Positions 8,032 through 17,771 of a DNA stretch of 64,000 nt are shown one piece after another (within the stretch, counting starts at the first letter, position 1; the number at the start of each line of letters is the position of its first letter). The DNA comes from Sphingomonas sp. Leaf21 (lineage in GTDB: Bacteria > Pseudomonadota > Alphaproteobacteria > Sphingomonadales > Sphingomonadaceae). Location: NCBI RefSeq assembly GCF_916858675.1, contig NZ_CAKASM010000019.1, positions 1-64,000 of the forward strand, written 5' to 3'. A program made the position numbers and the translations under genes. The notes beneath the pieces were generated by a model. It searched no databases. It was not told the DNA's origin and was given only the letters and a program-made list of their open reading frames with translations.

Positions 8032-9521
8032 GCCTCGTGACCGTCCAGCAGGTCGTTCACGCCGTGGAGCGTCGGTACGCCGCGCAAGACGCCCTGAAAC
8101 TTCGCCAGCGGCTCGCCGAGCGTGATCCCCCTGCTGCCGATCTGATATTCCCGGATCATGTTCTCATGCGGACCGGTGCGCTTCTTCACGACGGAGATGG
8201 CGCGGCGAACCTGCCCCAACGCCTCGAAATAGCGAAGCAGGATCACGGTGTCGGCGAGATAGGTCACGTCCACCGGCGTCTTCATGTCGCCGACCAGTCC
8301 GTGCTGCGCGACCGACAGGAAGGTCGTCGCCCCCTGTCGGTTCAGATATTGCAGCAGCTCGTGCAGGTGGAGGATCAGCGCCTGCTCGCCCGGCATCGCC
8401 GCCTGATAGCCGTTCAGGCTGTCGACGACGACCGTCTTGGCGCCATATTGCTCGACGCAGTGGCGGACCCGCGCGGAGAATTCGCCGGGCGACAATTCGG
8501 CGGCATCGACCTGTTGCAGCAACAGCTTGCCGTCATCGATCATCGCCTGGAGATCGATGCCCAGCCCCGATGCGCGCTGGATCAGGAGCCCGACCTCCTC
8601 GTCGAACACGAACATCGCGGCACTTTCGCCGCGCGCCACCGCCGTCTGGATGAAGGTCAACGCGATCAGGCTCTTGCCCGTGCCGGTCGGGCCCAGGACC
8701 AGCACGCTCGACCCGCGCTCGATGCCGCCGCCGAGCAGCTGGTTCAGCTCGGCCGACCCGGTGGTCAGCACGTCACGGGGAAAGCTGGTCCGATGCTCGG
8801 ACGAGACCAGGCGCGGATAGACGTGGATGCCGCCCGTCTCGATCGTCGAGTCGTGAAAGCCGCCGCGAAACCGCCGACCGCGATATTTGATGACGCGAAG
8901 CCGCCGCCGCTCCGCGCCATATTCGGGCGCCAGCTCCTCCAGCCGGATGACGCCATGCGCGACCGAGTGCACCGTCTTGTCATTGGCATCGGTGGTCAGG
9001 TCGTCGAGCATCAGCACCGTCGCCCCGCTCTTGGCGAAATAATGCTTGAGCGCCAGGATCTGCCGCCGGTAGCGCAGCGAACTCTGCGCGAGCAGGCGGA
9101 TTTCGGACAGGCTGTCGATGACGACGCGGTCGGGCATCACCCGCTCGAACGCCTCGAAGATGCGCTTCGTCGTTTCGCCCAGTTCGAGGTCGGAGGAATA
9201 GAGCAGGCTCTGCTGCTGATCGTCGTCGAGCAGATTTTCCGGCGGAATCAATTCGTAGAGTTCGACACCGGCCAAGTCCCATCCGTGCGACGTGGCGGTG
9301 GCGCGCAATTCGTCCTCGGTCTCGGACAGCGTGACGTACAGACAGCGTTCGTCCGCCGCCGCCCCGGTCACCAGGAACTGCAGCGCGATCGTCGTCTTGC
9401 CGGTGCCCGGGCTTCCCTCCAGCAGGAACGTCCGCGCCCGCTCGAGCCCACCGGCGAGGACGTCATCAAGGCCAATCGTGCCGGTCAGCGCATCGTCCGT
9501 CGCGAAAGCACGCAAACCCAT
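8028..9521 (-). CDS. KaiC-like double RecA-domain ATPase
   Basis: A 497-residue protein with two tandem RecA-like halves, as in KaiC. Walker A loops are GSPGTGKTT (about residue 36) and GPTGTGKSL (about 277); acidic residues follow each (SETEDE and FDEEVG), and each half has a Walker B-like strand (VVIDSLSE, VVVDSLNG). The ATG at 9521 is preferred because it has a GAGG site upstream and begins just before the first domain; a GTG 13 codons earlier is possible. No kaiA or kaiB is seen in the window. Non-cyanobacterial KaiC relatives are often paired with histidine kinases, and here the kinase gene overlaps its stop by 4 bp. A signalling role is inferred; a clock is not. Confidence 0.9.
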   Translation of the reverse strand: MGLRAFATDDALTGTIGLDDVLAGGLERARTFLLEGSPGTGKTTIALQFLVTGAAADERCLYVTLSETEDELRATATSHGWDLAGVELYELIPPENLLDDDQQQSLLYSSDLELGETTKRIFEAFERVMPDRVVIDSLSEIRLLAQSSLRYRRQILALKHYFAKSGATVLMLDDLTTDANDKTVHSVAHGVIRLEELAPEYGAERRRLRVIKYRGRRFRGGFHDSTIETGGIHVYPRLVSSEHRTSFPRDVLTTGSAELNQLLGGGIERGSSVLVLGPTGTGKSLIALTFIQTAVARGESAAMFVFDEEVGLLIQRASGLGIDLQAMIDDGKLLLQQVDAAELSPGEFSARVRHCVEQYGAKTVVVDSLNGYQAAMPGEQALILHLHELLQYLNRQGATTFLSVAQHGLVGDMKTPVDVTYLADTVILLRYFEALGQVRRAISVVKKRTGPHENMIREYQIGSRGITLGEPLAKFQGVLRGVPTLHGVNDLLDGHEA

Positions 9522-9642
9522 TCTCCCAATCCTCGCCGCCGGTCCGGCATCGATGCGCACCTAGCGTAGCATCCCCACAAAGACCCGTCATTATCAGCAA
9601 TCTAGCACCGACCCTTCTTTCCGCTCCCCTGTCCAGGGGAGA

Positions 9643-9679
9643 GGGGAGAATACGCTGAATGTCGATCCGGCCGAAGGCC
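9643..9679. repeat. dispersed intergenic repeat, copy 2 (inverted)
   Basis: This is the reverse complement of 901-937, with two mismatches in 37 nt. It is flanked on the left by a GGGGAG-rich hairpin. Both copies lie in intergenic DNA and run outward from gene ends, which suggests a short palindromic or REP-like family. Confidence 0.65.
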
Positions 9680-9833
9680 TTTACCTTGGCAAAGAACACG
9701 TCTGCGCAACCTTCTCTCCCTTTCGAGGGGGCGTGGGAAAGGCCGGGTGTGATTTCATAGGCGTTACGCCATTTCATTTGCAACTTTGCGTTGATGGCTG
9801 CCGCTCCGCCTAGCTCTGCATCCTGTCGAAAAC

Positions 9834-9860
9834 ATGACGAAAAATTCTCTCTTTCGTCAT
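9834..9860. promoter_or_regulatory. perfect inverted repeat upstream of the GH95 gene (possible operator)
   Basis: The arms ATGACGAAA (9834-9842) and TTTCGTCAT (9852-9860) are exactly complementary with a 9-nt spacer. They sit about 64 nt before the fucosidase ATG, a position compatible with a regulator binding near the promoter. No T-run follows, so a terminator is less likely. No regulator gene is adjacent. Confidence 0.4.
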
Positions 9861-9923
9861 CCCGTCAAATCGTCCACTATCATCGACGAATAATGAATCT
9901 CATATAAGCAAGTGGAGAGAGGG

Positions 9924-12404
9924 ATGGCGGTCGATCTGACCCGACGCGGCGTGCTGGGGGCCGGGGCGTTCGCCATGGCTGCGGGCGGCTTTTCGACATT
10001 GCCTCTCCATGCGCAGCCGGTCGGTGCCGACGACTCCCATCGCCTCTGGTTCGATGCGCCCGCGACGCGCTGGGTCGAAGGGCTGCCGGTGGGCAACGGA
10101 CGCCTCGGCGCGATGGTTCGCGGCGGCACCGACCGCGAGATCGTGTCGCTCAACGAGGACAGCCTGTGGTCGGGCTATCCCACGCCGGATGACAAGCCGG
10201 GCGCGCCCGCCGCGCTGCCTGGCGTTCGCGCGGCGGTCTTCGCGGGCGATTATCACGGCGCCGACGAACGGGCCAAGCGGCTGCAGGGGCCCTATTCGAA
10301 CAGCTATGCGCCGCTCGGCGATCTGGTGATCGCCTTGCCGGGCGGCGGCGCGGTCGCGGACTATCGCCGCGAACTCGACCTGGATCAGGCGGTGGTGGAC
10401 GTCTCCTATGTCGCGGGGCGGACGCGCCACCGGCGCGAAGTGTTCGTGTCGCATCCGGCGCAGCTGGTCATCGTCCGGCTGACCGCAGAGGCGGGGACGA
10501 TCGATGCCGATCTGTCGCTCTCCACGCTGTTGCGGGGGGCGGTGCGGGTCGAGGGCAACCGACTGGTCCTGACCGGCAAGGCGCCGGCCTATGCCGCGCC
10601 CAATTATCATCAGGTCGCCGAACCGATCCGCTATGACGACGCCGCCGGACGCGGGATGATGTTCGCCGGGATCGCCGAGGTGACGACCGAGGGCGGGAAG
10701 GCGAGCGCGGCGGGCGACCATATCGCGGTGCGCGGCGCGCGCAGCGTCGAGATCCGCATCGCCGCCGCCACCGGCTTTCGTCGTTTCGATCAGGCGCCCG
10801 ACCTGCCGATCGCGGCGATCGAGGCGAAGGCGCTCGCCGCGCTGTCGGCGGCGCGGGGCACGAATTACGCGGCACTTCGCGCGGCGCATGTCGCGGACCA
10901 CCGCTCGCTCTATCGTCGCGCCGAGCTCACGCTGGCGGGTTCGGCGGCGGGCACGACCGCGCAGCGGCGCGCGGGCAACGAGCGCGCCAGCGATCCGGGA
11001 CTGGCCGCGCTGCTCTTCCACTTCGGTCGCTATCTGTTGATCGCCAGCTCGCGCGCGGGCAGCCAGCCCGCCAATCTCCAGGGTATCTGGAATGCCGAGG
11101 TGCGGCCGCCCTGGAGCAGCAACCACACCACCAACATCAATACCGAGATGAACTACTGGCCCGCCGAGGTCGCCAACCTCGCCGATTGCCACACCGCGCT
11201 GTTCGACTGGATCGAGCGCGTGGCGGTGCGCGGCGCGCGGGTGGCCAAGGGCTATTACGGGATGCCCGGCTGGTGCCTCCATCACAACAGCGACATCTGG
11301 GCGATGGCGAACCCGGTGGGAGAGGGCGACGCGACCCCGGTCTGGGCCAATTGGCCCATGGGTGGCCCCTGGCTGATGCAGCATCTGTGGCAGCATTACA
11401 GCTTCGGCGGCGACCTAGCCTTCCTGCGCGAGCGCGCCTGGCCGCTGATGCGCGGCGCGGCCGAGTTCTGCGCCGCCTGGCTGGTCGCCGATCCGGCGAG
11501 CGGGCGGTTGACGACCGCGCCGTCGATCTCGCCCGAGAACGAATTCCTGGCGCCCGACGGCAAGAAGGCGTCGATCAGCGCGGGCTGCACGATGGACCTG
11601 GCGCTGATCCGCGAGCTGTTCGCCAATTGCATCGCGGCGTCCGCGCTGTTGAAGACCGATGCCGCCTTCGCCACCCGGTTACGCGGCCTGGTCGAGCGGC
11701 TCGAACCCTATCGGATCGGCAGCCAGGGCCAGTTGCTCGAATGGTCGAAGGAATTCGGCGAGGCGGAGCCGGGCCATCGCCATATCTCGCATCTCTATCC
11801 GCTCTATCCCGGCGACGAATTCACCCCCCGGCGGACGCCCAAATGGGCCAAGGCGGTCGCCACCTCGATGCAGCGGCGCGAGGACAATGGCGGCGCGCAG
11901 ACCGGCTGGAGCCGCGCCTGGGCAACCTGCATCTGGGCCCGGATGGGCGATGCGGCGCGCTCGGGCCGCTCGATCGACGCCTTCTTCAAGGGCAGCACGC
12001 TCGACAATCTGTTCGACACCCACCCGTCGAACAAGGGGCCGATCTTCCAGATCGACGGCAATTTCGGGATCACGGCCGCCATCGCGGAAATGCTGCTGCA
12101 AAGCCATGACGGTGCGATCGCGCTGCTGCCTGCCCTGCCGCCCGCCTGGCGCGACGGCAGCGTCCGGGGGCTTCGCGCGCGCGGCGGGGTGACCGTCGAT
12201 CAGCGATGGACGGCGGGGGGCCTGGAGCAGGCGGAGCTGCTGTCCGAACGCGGTGGCGACATGCTGGTCCGCCTGCCCGCCGGTCGTCGCCTGCGCGCCG
12301 CGATGCGGGGCGGTGCCGCCATACCGACACGGAGCGAGGCCGACGGCCTGCGCTTCACCACCCGACCGGGGGATCGGATCACATTGACCATCGGCGCCGC
12401 CTGA
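9924..12404 (+). CDS. GH95 family alpha-L-fucosidase/galactosidase, secreted
   Basis: An 826-residue glycoside hydrolase that would remove alpha-linked L-fucose (or L-galactose) from glycans by an inverting mechanism. The N-terminus carries a twin-arginine signal ([17 protein letters not shown]). GH95 landmarks are visible: an N-terminal domain with [12 protein letters not shown], the catalytic barrel with NINTEMNYW (about 405), SISPENEF (about 535) that should hold the catalytic Glu, and DGNFG (about 711). The ATG at 9924 has a GGAGAGAGGG site in front; a GTG four codons earlier overlaps that site. It is 64 bp upstream of a TonB receptor gene and likely forms one operon with it. Confidence 0.92.
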   Translation: MAVDLTRRGVLGAGAFAMAAGGFSTLPLHAQPVGADDSHRLWFDAPATRWVEGLPVGNGRLGAMVRGGTDREIVSLNEDSLWSGYPTPDDKPGAPAALPGVRAAVFAGDYHGADERAKRLQGPYSNSYAPLGDLVIALPGGGAVADYRRELDLDQAVVDVSYVAGRTRHRREVFVSHPAQLVIVRLTAEAGTIDADLSLSTLLRGAVRVEGNRLVLTGKAPAYAAPNYHQVAEPIRYDDAAGRGMMFAGIAEVTTEGGKASAAGDHIAVRGARSVEIRIAAATGFRRFDQAPDLPIAAIEAKALAALSAARGTNYAALRAAHVADHRSLYRRAELTLAGSAAGTTAQRRAGNERASDPGLAALLFHFGRYLLIASSRAGSQPANLQGIWNAEVRPPWSSNHTTNINTEMNYWPAEVANLADCHTALFDWIERVAVRGARVAKGYYGMPGWCLHHNSDIWAMANPVGEGDATPVWANWPMGGPWLMQHLWQHYSFGGDLAFLRERAWPLMRGAAEFCAAWLVADPASGRLTTAPSISPENEFLAPDGKKASISAGCTMDLALIRELFANCIAASALLKTDAAFATRLRGLVERLEPYRIGSQGQLLEWSKEFGEAEPGHRHISHLYPLYPGDEFTPRRTPKWAKAVATSMQRREDNGGAQTGWSRAWATCIWARMGDAARSGRSIDAFFKGSTLDNLFDTHPSNKGPIFQIDGNFGITAAIAEMLLQSHDGAIALLPALPPAWRDGSVRGLRARGGVTVDQRWTAGGLEQAELLSERGGDMLVRLPAGRRLRAAMRGGAAIPTRSEADGLRFTTRPGDRITLTIGAA

Positions 12405-12468
12405 GCGCGGCGACCGTCATCATCGCCGACCGCGCGGCAAGGCGCGGCGGCCCACGGGGAGAAGACGT

Positions 12469-15213
12469 ATGATCAGGCATTTCGTAACCGGCGCGGTGTC
12501 GCTGCTGGCATTGACCATCGCGACGGGCGGTCAGGCGCAGACCGTGCCCGCCGATACACCCGCCGCCCCCTCCGACACGGGCACCCCGTCCGACACGGTC
12601 GCGCTGCCGGGCAGCAATGACGAGGTGGTCGTCACCGGCATCCGCCGCAGCCTGGCCGACGCGACCGCGCTGAAGCGCAACAATGTCGGCATCGTCGACG
12701 CGATCTCGTCCGAGGATATCGGCCGCTTCCCCGACCAGAATCTCGCCGAATCGCTCCAGCGCGTGACCGGCGTGCAGATCACCCGCAACAAGGGCGAGGG
12801 ATCGCGTGTCGCGTTGCGCGGCCTCGGCCCCAACTTCACCCAGACGCTGTATAACGGTCGCCAGATCGCGACGCCGGGTGGCGGGCGCAGCTTTTCCTTC
12901 ACCTCGCTCAGCTCCGACTTCGTCAGCGCGGTGGAGGTCATCAAGTCGCCCAGCGCCGAGCAGGTCGAGGGCGGCCTGGCCGGTCTGGTCAATGTCCGCG
13001 TCGCGCGACCGCTGGATGCCGGGCGCGACGTGGTCGCGATCACCGCCGAGGGCATTTACGAGGAAAACCCGAACCGGGTGACGCCGCACGCCTCGTTGTT
13101 CGTCAACAAGGTCATCACCGACCGGTTCGGCGCCAGCTTCGGCATCAATTACGAAAAGCGCCGCGTGCTGTCGGCGGGCTATCTGGGCTATGGCGCGGAG
13201 AACGGCGTCGAGGCGCGGCGCAATCCGCCGCTCGACTATAATCTCGACGGCGACTTCAACGACCAGGCGCGCTTCATCCACACCACCAACCTCGTCGCGC
13301 AGGACGGTACGTTCGAACGCGCGACGATGATCGGCGGGTTGCAGTTCAAGCCGACCGATACCCTCAACTTCTACGTCGACGGCTTCTTTTCGGACTTCAA
13401 GGACTATTCGATCTACAACGAGCATCAGGTCCGCTTCACCAATATCCAGGGCCCCGGCGCCGGGATCGTCGGCAGCACCCTGGCGAACGGCTACCTGACC
13501 GCGCTGGACGCCAATGGCGTCGACCACCGTTCGGACACGCGGCCGATCGACACGCACGACCAGCTGTTCAGTGGCGCGATCGGCGGTATCTGGACGGTCG
13601 ATCAGCTCAAGGTGTCGAGCGAGTTCACCTTCTCCAAGGCGCGCCGCACCTCGACCAATTACGGCTTCGCGATCAATTCGCGCGCGCGCGTCGGCTACGA
13701 TACCGGCGGCGAGCTCGGGCGCGAACCGACGGTGACGTTCGCGCGGGGTTACGACCCGCTCGATCCGTCGACCTATAATCTGCTGGCGGTGGGCGGCACC
13801 TATCGCGCGCCGAGCATCGACCGCAATTATGACGGGCGGCTGGACGTGGCACGCGACGTCGAGCTGGCCGATGCCTCGCTGGTCGTGAAGGCCGGCGGCA
13901 TGTTCGCCAACCGGCGCAGCGAATTCTCCTCGCGCACCTTCAACCTGACCTCGCAGCAATTCGCCGACGCGCTGGGCCAGGCCTATAATCCCAATGTCGA
14001 GGGCGGCAGCACGTCCGCCGCGCCGATCCTGTCGCAGGTCGACTATTCGAAGTTCGTCCAGCCGTCGCTGGGCAATTATCTGGCGCCCGATCTGGAGGCG
14101 TTCTTCAACCGGCTGCCGCTGTCGCAGATGCTGTCGCTCGCGCCGCCCCAGGCGCAGCTCGCCAACGACTTCACGGTGACCGAGCGGTCCTATGCCGCTT
14201 ATGGCCAGCTCGACGTTCGTGCACTCGACGGGCGGTTCAACGGCAATATCGGCCTGCGCTATGTACGGACCGACCAGACCTCGGCGGGCTATGCCGCCGA
14301 TCTGTCGTCGTTGCTGGTGCGGCGCGGCGGGATCATCACCGTCGTCCAGCGGACCACGCCGGTCTCGGTCGACAACAGCTATTCCGAATGGCTGCCCAGC
14401 GTGAACCTGTCCTACGACCTGACCCCGAAGTTGAAGGTCCGCGGCGCGGTCGCGCGCACGCTGACCCGGCCCGATATCGGCCTGCTGTCGCCCACGCTCA
14501 GCGTCGATGCGAACACCAGCACGATGAGCGCGCGCAACCCGAACCTTCGCCCCTACGTCGCGGATCAGGTCGACCTGTCGCTGGAATATTATTTCAGCAA
14601 GTCGGGGCTGTTGTCGGCGGCGGTCTTCTACAAGGACGTGAAGAACTTCATCGTCAACGCCGCCACCTCGGTCACCCAGACGGTCCAGCTGGAGGAAGGC
14701 GGGAGCCGCCAGCAGGTTTTCCTGCTCCGCCAGCCGCGCAACGGCGCCAGCAGCAAGATCAAGGGTTTCGAACTCGGCGCGCAGGTGCCCTTCACCTTCC
14801 TGCCGTCGCCGCTCGACGGGTTCGGCGTGCTGGGCAACTTCACCTATCTCGACCTCGGCGACGTGGTGGTGACCCAGGGCGAGCCCGCGCTGCCGATCTC
14901 GGGCGCCTCGACGCGCAGCTACAATATCGCGGGCTATTACGAGAAGGACGGCTTCGGCATCCGCGCATCGTACAACTATCGCAACGGCTTCGTGGTCGAT
15001 CCGATCAGCACCTTCGGCGACGGCGACTATCAGCGCGCTTATGGCCAGCTCGACATTTCGGCGAGCTATGACGTCAACCGGATGATCACGCTGAACGCCG
15101 ACGTCACCAACGCGACCAATGCCCGGATCTACAATGACACCGGCGTCGGGCTGCTGCGCGGGGTGGTCGACAATGGCCGCCGGGTGACCGCGGGGGTGCG
15201 CGTCCGCTTCTGA
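12469..15213 (+). CDS. TonB-dependent receptor of the fucosidase operon
   Basis: A 914-residue receptor with a signal peptide (cleavage near GGQAQ), a plug beginning EVVVTGIRRSLAD and DAISSEDIGRFPDQNLAESLQ, a C-terminal barrel and a terminal Phe (RVRF). The ATG follows a GGGGAGAAG ribosome binding site. Position directly after a GH95 fucosidase and before a deacetylase suggests that it imports fucosylated oligosaccharides, but this is inferred from gene order only. It resembles the receptors at 0.97 and 21.5 kb, which share the V-T-G-I-R-R-S start of the plug. Confidence 0.93.
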   Translation: MIRHFVTGAVSLLALTIATGGQAQTVPADTPAAPSDTGTPSDTVALPGSNDEVVVTGIRRSLADATALKRNNVGIVDAISSEDIGRFPDQNLAESLQRVTGVQITRNKGEGSRVALRGLGPNFTQTLYNGRQIATPGGGRSFSFTSLSSDFVSAVEVIKSPSAEQVEGGLAGLVNVRVARPLDAGRDVVAITAEGIYEENPNRVTPHASLFVNKVITDRFGASFGINYEKRRVLSAGYLGYGAENGVEARRNPPLDYNLDGDFNDQARFIHTTNLVAQDGTFERATMIGGLQFKPTDTLNFYVDGFFSDFKDYSIYNEHQVRFTNIQGPGAGIVGSTLANGYLTALDANGVDHRSDTRPIDTHDQLFSGAIGGIWTVDQLKVSSEFTFSKARRTSTNYGFAINSRARVGYDTGGELGREPTVTFARGYDPLDPSTYNLLAVGGTYRAPSIDRNYDGRLDVARDVELADASLVVKAGGMFANRRSEFSSRTFNLTSQQFADALGQAYNPNVEGGSTSAAPILSQVDYSKFVQPSLGNYLAPDLEAFFNRLPLSQMLSLAPPQAQLANDFTVTERSYAAYGQLDVRALDGRFNGNIGLRYVRTDQTSAGYAADLSSLLVRRGGIITVVQRTTPVSVDNSYSEWLPSVNLSYDLTPKLKVRGAVARTLTRPDIGLLSPTLSVDANTSTMSARNPNLRPYVADQVDLSLEYYFSKSGLLSAAVFYKDVKNFIVNAATSVTQTVQLEEGGSRQQVFLLRQPRNGASSKIKGFELGAQVPFTFLPSPLDGFGVLGNFTYLDLGDVVVTQGEPALPISGASTRSYNIAGYYEKDGFGIRASYNYRNGFVVDPISTFGDGDYQRAYGQLDISASYDVNRMITLNADVTNATNARIYNDTGVGLLRGVVDNGRRVTAGVRVRF

Positions 15214-15277
15214 CCGGTCGATGCCCCGGCCCGATCGGGTCGGGGCATCCATTCGGCACGACCGGCGTTCGAGGGCG

Positions 15278-16159
15278 ATGAGTGAGCCCGAACATGGTCG
15301 CTACCCCTATCGCCCCATCGTCGATCGCCCGGTCTATGACTGGCCCGGCGGCAAGCGTCTCGCGCTCTATCTGGGCGTCAATCACGAGGTGTTCGACTTT
15401 GGCGGCGGGCTTGGGGCCGAACTCGCGCCGTCGCAGACCCAGCCCGACGTGATGAACTATGCCTGGCGCGATTATGGCAACCGCGTCGGGGTGTGGCGGC
15501 TGTTCGACCTGTTCGACCGGCTCCAGCTCAGGACCACCGCGCTCCTCAACGCCGATGTGCTCGATCGCTGTCCCGGACTGGCCGAGGCCTGCCGCGACCG
15601 GGGCGACGAGATCGCGGCGCATGGCGGCAGCAATGCCAGGGCGCAGGGCAGCCTGTTCCGTTCGGGTGAGCGCAGCCTGATCGCCGACGTGACCGAACGG
15701 CTGACCGCGCTCGGCACGCGCCCGACCGGTTGGCTGGGCCCCTGGATATCGGAGAGCAAGGTCACCCCCGACCTGTTGAAGGAGGCGGGCTATCGCTATG
15801 TGCTCGACTGGGCGCATGACGACCAGCCGACCCGGATGGCCACCCGCCACGGCGACCTGCTGTCGGTCCCCTATTCGCAGGAGATCAACGACCTGCCCGC
15901 CGTGATCCAGCGCAAGCAGGAGGCGGAAGGGTTCGCGACGATGATCCGCGACACCGTGACCCAGTTGCTGAGCGAGGCGGACCGGCGCCCGGTCGTGCTG
16001 GGCATCGCGCTTCACCCCTATATCATGGGACAGGCGCACCGGGTGCCGCCGCTGGCGCGGGTGCTGGAGGAACTGCGCCAGGCCGACGATCCCCGCATCT
16101 GGTGGACCACCGCCGGCGCGATCGCCAAACATGTCGCGGAGAACGACCTGGCGGTGTGA
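15278..16159 (+). CDS. polysaccharide deacetylase family protein (PuuE/allantoinase-like)
   Basis: A 293-residue NodB-type carbohydrate esterase-fold protein. It has the family's first strand with an acidic residue (LGVNHEVFDF, in place of the usual TFDDG), a His segment (EIAAHGGSNARAQG), the WLGPWISES turn and a late ALHPYIMG motif. These fit the PuuE/allantoinase-like branch rather than chitin deacetylases, so an amidase or deacetylase role on a small molecule or sugar is possible. The ATG at 15278 follows GAGGGCG. It lies 64 bp after the receptor gene and is the last gene of the probable operon. Confidence 0.8.
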   Translation: MSEPEHGRYPYRPIVDRPVYDWPGGKRLALYLGVNHEVFDFGGGLGAELAPSQTQPDVMNYAWRDYGNRVGVWRLFDLFDRLQLRTTALLNADVLDRCPGLAEACRDRGDEIAAHGGSNARAQGSLFRSGERSLIADVTERLTALGTRPTGWLGPWISESKVTPDLLKEAGYRYVLDWAHDDQPTRMATRHGDLLSVPYSQEINDLPAVIQRKQEAEGFATMIRDTVTQLLSEADRRPVVLGIALHPYIMGQAHRVPPLARVLEELRQADDPRIWWTTAGAIAKHVAENDLAV

Positions 16160-16162
16160 GGA

Positions 16163-16192
16163 TAATCCTCCCCCGCGACGGGGAGGGGGATC
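16163..16192. terminator. GC-rich hairpin between convergent genes
   Basis: A near-palindrome of CCTCCCCC and GGGGAGGGGG arms around GCGAC lies between the ends of the deacetylase and the GMC oxidoreductase genes. There is no T-run on either side, so termination is inferred from position. The same kind of CCTCCCC/GGGGAGG element recurs at other gene ends in the window. Confidence 0.4.
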
Positions 16193-16232
16193 ATAGGAAG
16201 CATGATGAAGGGGGAATACCCCTAACCCGGTT

Positions 16233-17771
16233 TCATCGCCCGGCGGCCAGGAAGCGGTCGGCGGTACGCAGCGACAGTGCCATGATGGTCAGCGCTGGAT
16301 TGGCGGCCAGCGCGCTGGGGAAGATGGAATTGTCGCAGATCAGAAGGTTGGCGATGTCGAAGCTGCGACCATCGGCGTCGACCACCGCCTCGTCGCCATT
16401 GTCCCCCATCCGGCAGGTGCCGATGGTATGCGCCGACCGGTCGACCGCGAAGATGTCGCTCGCCCCCGCCGCTTCCCAGATGGCGGTCATCGTCCGCCGC
16501 GAATGGGCGTCGATCGCACGCTCGTTGTCGTGATAGCTGAAGTCGATCCGCGCCTTGCGCTGGCCGAACGCGTCCGTTTCGTCCGACAGGGTCAGGCGGT
16601 TGTCGGGATGGGGCAGGCATTCGCCGTTGATGCCGATCCCGGCCATCCGGTTATAGCCATAGAGCAGCGCCTGCAGCCGCTCACCCCAGAGCCCGGCGCC
16701 GCGCGCCAGCCCCGTGGCCAGATTGACCGGCAGCACGCCCAAACTCTGGATCAGATATCCGCCCGCGCAATCGGCATCGGCGGGTCGCATCATGTCCTCG
16801 GTGATCAGCGAGGAGGGATAGCCCCGGTTCATCCGCATATCGTCGTCGAACCGGCCCCAGACCTGGGTCGCGACATGCGCCATGAAGTTGCGACCGACCT
16901 GCCCGCTCGAATTGGCGAGCCCCAGGTTGAGCAGCAGGCGCGGCGTCTCGACCCCGCCCGCGCACAGGAACACGTTGCGGCAAAGCTGGCGGCGCTCCTC
17001 GCCACCCTGACGATAGACCACCGCCTCGATCCGTCCGGCCCCGTCCATGTCGAACGACAGGACCCGGCATTCGGAGCGCAGCTCCGCCCCATGTGCGACG
17101 GCGAAGGGGAGGTAGCTGGTATCCATGCTGGTCTTGCTGGCGTTGCGGCATCCCTGATGACAGGTGCCGCAATTGACGCAGGCCTGTCGCTGTCCCCAAT
17201 GCGGCTGGTCGCGATCGCGGGAGACCAGGGCGGCGGGTGCATCGGTGGCGGTGATGCCCAGCGCGGCGCAGCCCCGCGCCATCGCATCGGCCGAGGCATT
17301 GCGCGCGACCGGGGGATAGGCGTAGCGGCGGCTATCGTCCCAGGGGTAGCGGGCGGGGCCCGAGACGCCGGTAAAGTCCTCGACCTGCTCGATATAGGCG
17401 ATCAGTTCGGCATGTTCGACCGGCCAGTCGGCGCCTTGCCCGGTCATCGACTTCAGCAACAGGTCGCGCGGGTCGGGACGCGGGCAGAAGGCACCCCAGT
17501 GCAGCGTCGATCCACCGATCCCCATACCCGAATTGTTCGAGCCGAAGGCGGTGGGATCGGCGCCACCGCTCAGCCGTTCCTCCATCCAGTAGATGTCGGC
17601 GGCGAGTTCGTCGGCGACATGGTCCCGTGGCCGGAAACCCCGCCCCGCCTCCAGCGCGACGACCGACAGCCCGGCCTCCGCCAGTCGCGCGGTCAGCGGC
17701 GCGCCGCCTGCGCCGGTGCCGATCACGACCGCATCGACGATATCCTGCGGGGCGTAGGGGGCGCGGCTCAT
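16233..17771 (-). CDS. GMC-family FAD oxidoreductase (gluconate/sugar dehydrogenase large-subunit type)
   Basis: A 512-residue flavoprotein. The N-terminal dinucleotide fold is clear (VVIGTGAGGAP, about 15-25), followed by GGSTLHWG, a Cys cluster CVNCGTCHQGC (about 198-208) and the C-terminal HTIGTCRMG (about 447) and NPALTIMAL motifs expected at the active site. It should oxidise an alcohol or sugar with electrons passed to a partner. No Tat or Sec signal is present, so it is probably cytoplasmic unless carried by a partner. Its ATG overlaps the stop of the upstream fusion gene by 4 bp (ATGA), so the two proteins are expected to be made together. Confidence 0.88.
   Translation of the reverse strand: MSRAPYAPQDIVDAVVIGTGAGGAPLTARLAEAGLSVVALEAGRGFRPRDHVADELAADIYWMEERLSGGADPTAFGSNNSGMGIGGSTLHWGAFCPRPDPRDLLLKSMTGQGADWPVEHAELIAYIEQVEDFTGVSGPARYPWDDSRRYAYPPVARNASADAMARGCAALGITATDAPAALVSRDRDQPHWGQRQACVNCGTCHQGCRNASKTSMDTSYLPFAVAHGAELRSECRVLSFDMDGAGRIEAVVYRQGGEERRQLCRNVFLCAGGVETPRLLLNLGLANSSGQVGRNFMAHVATQVWGRFDDDMRMNRGYPSSLITEDMMRPADADCAGGYLIQSLGVLPVNLATGLARGAGLWGERLQALLYGYNRMAGIGINGECLPHPDNRLTLSDETDAFGQRKARIDFSYHDNERAIDAHSRRTMTAIWEAAGASDIFAVDRSAHTIGTCRMGDNGDEAVVDADGRSFDIANLLICDNSIFPSALAANPALTIMALSLRTADRFLAAGR

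Larger units (their letters stand above)
9522..9923. other. 400-bp intergenic region between divergent kaiC-like and GH95 genes
   Basis: No gene is seen. It holds an inverted copy of the dispersed repeat (9643-9679), a short CCCCTG/CAGGGG hairpin just left of it, and a perfect dyad (9834-9860) upstream of the fucosidase gene. The segment 9850-9910 is AT-richer and probably carries the promoter of the glycan operon. Confidence 0.45.

Noticed and set aside
8028..9521. A circadian clock cluster
   Set aside because: Only a KaiC-like protein is present; no kaiA or kaiB frame is seen nearby, so a clock is not claimed.
12379..15252. A minus-strand open frame of 957 codons
   Set aside because: It is antisense to the receptor gene 12469-15213, which has signal peptide, plug and C-terminal Phe; the antisense product has none.
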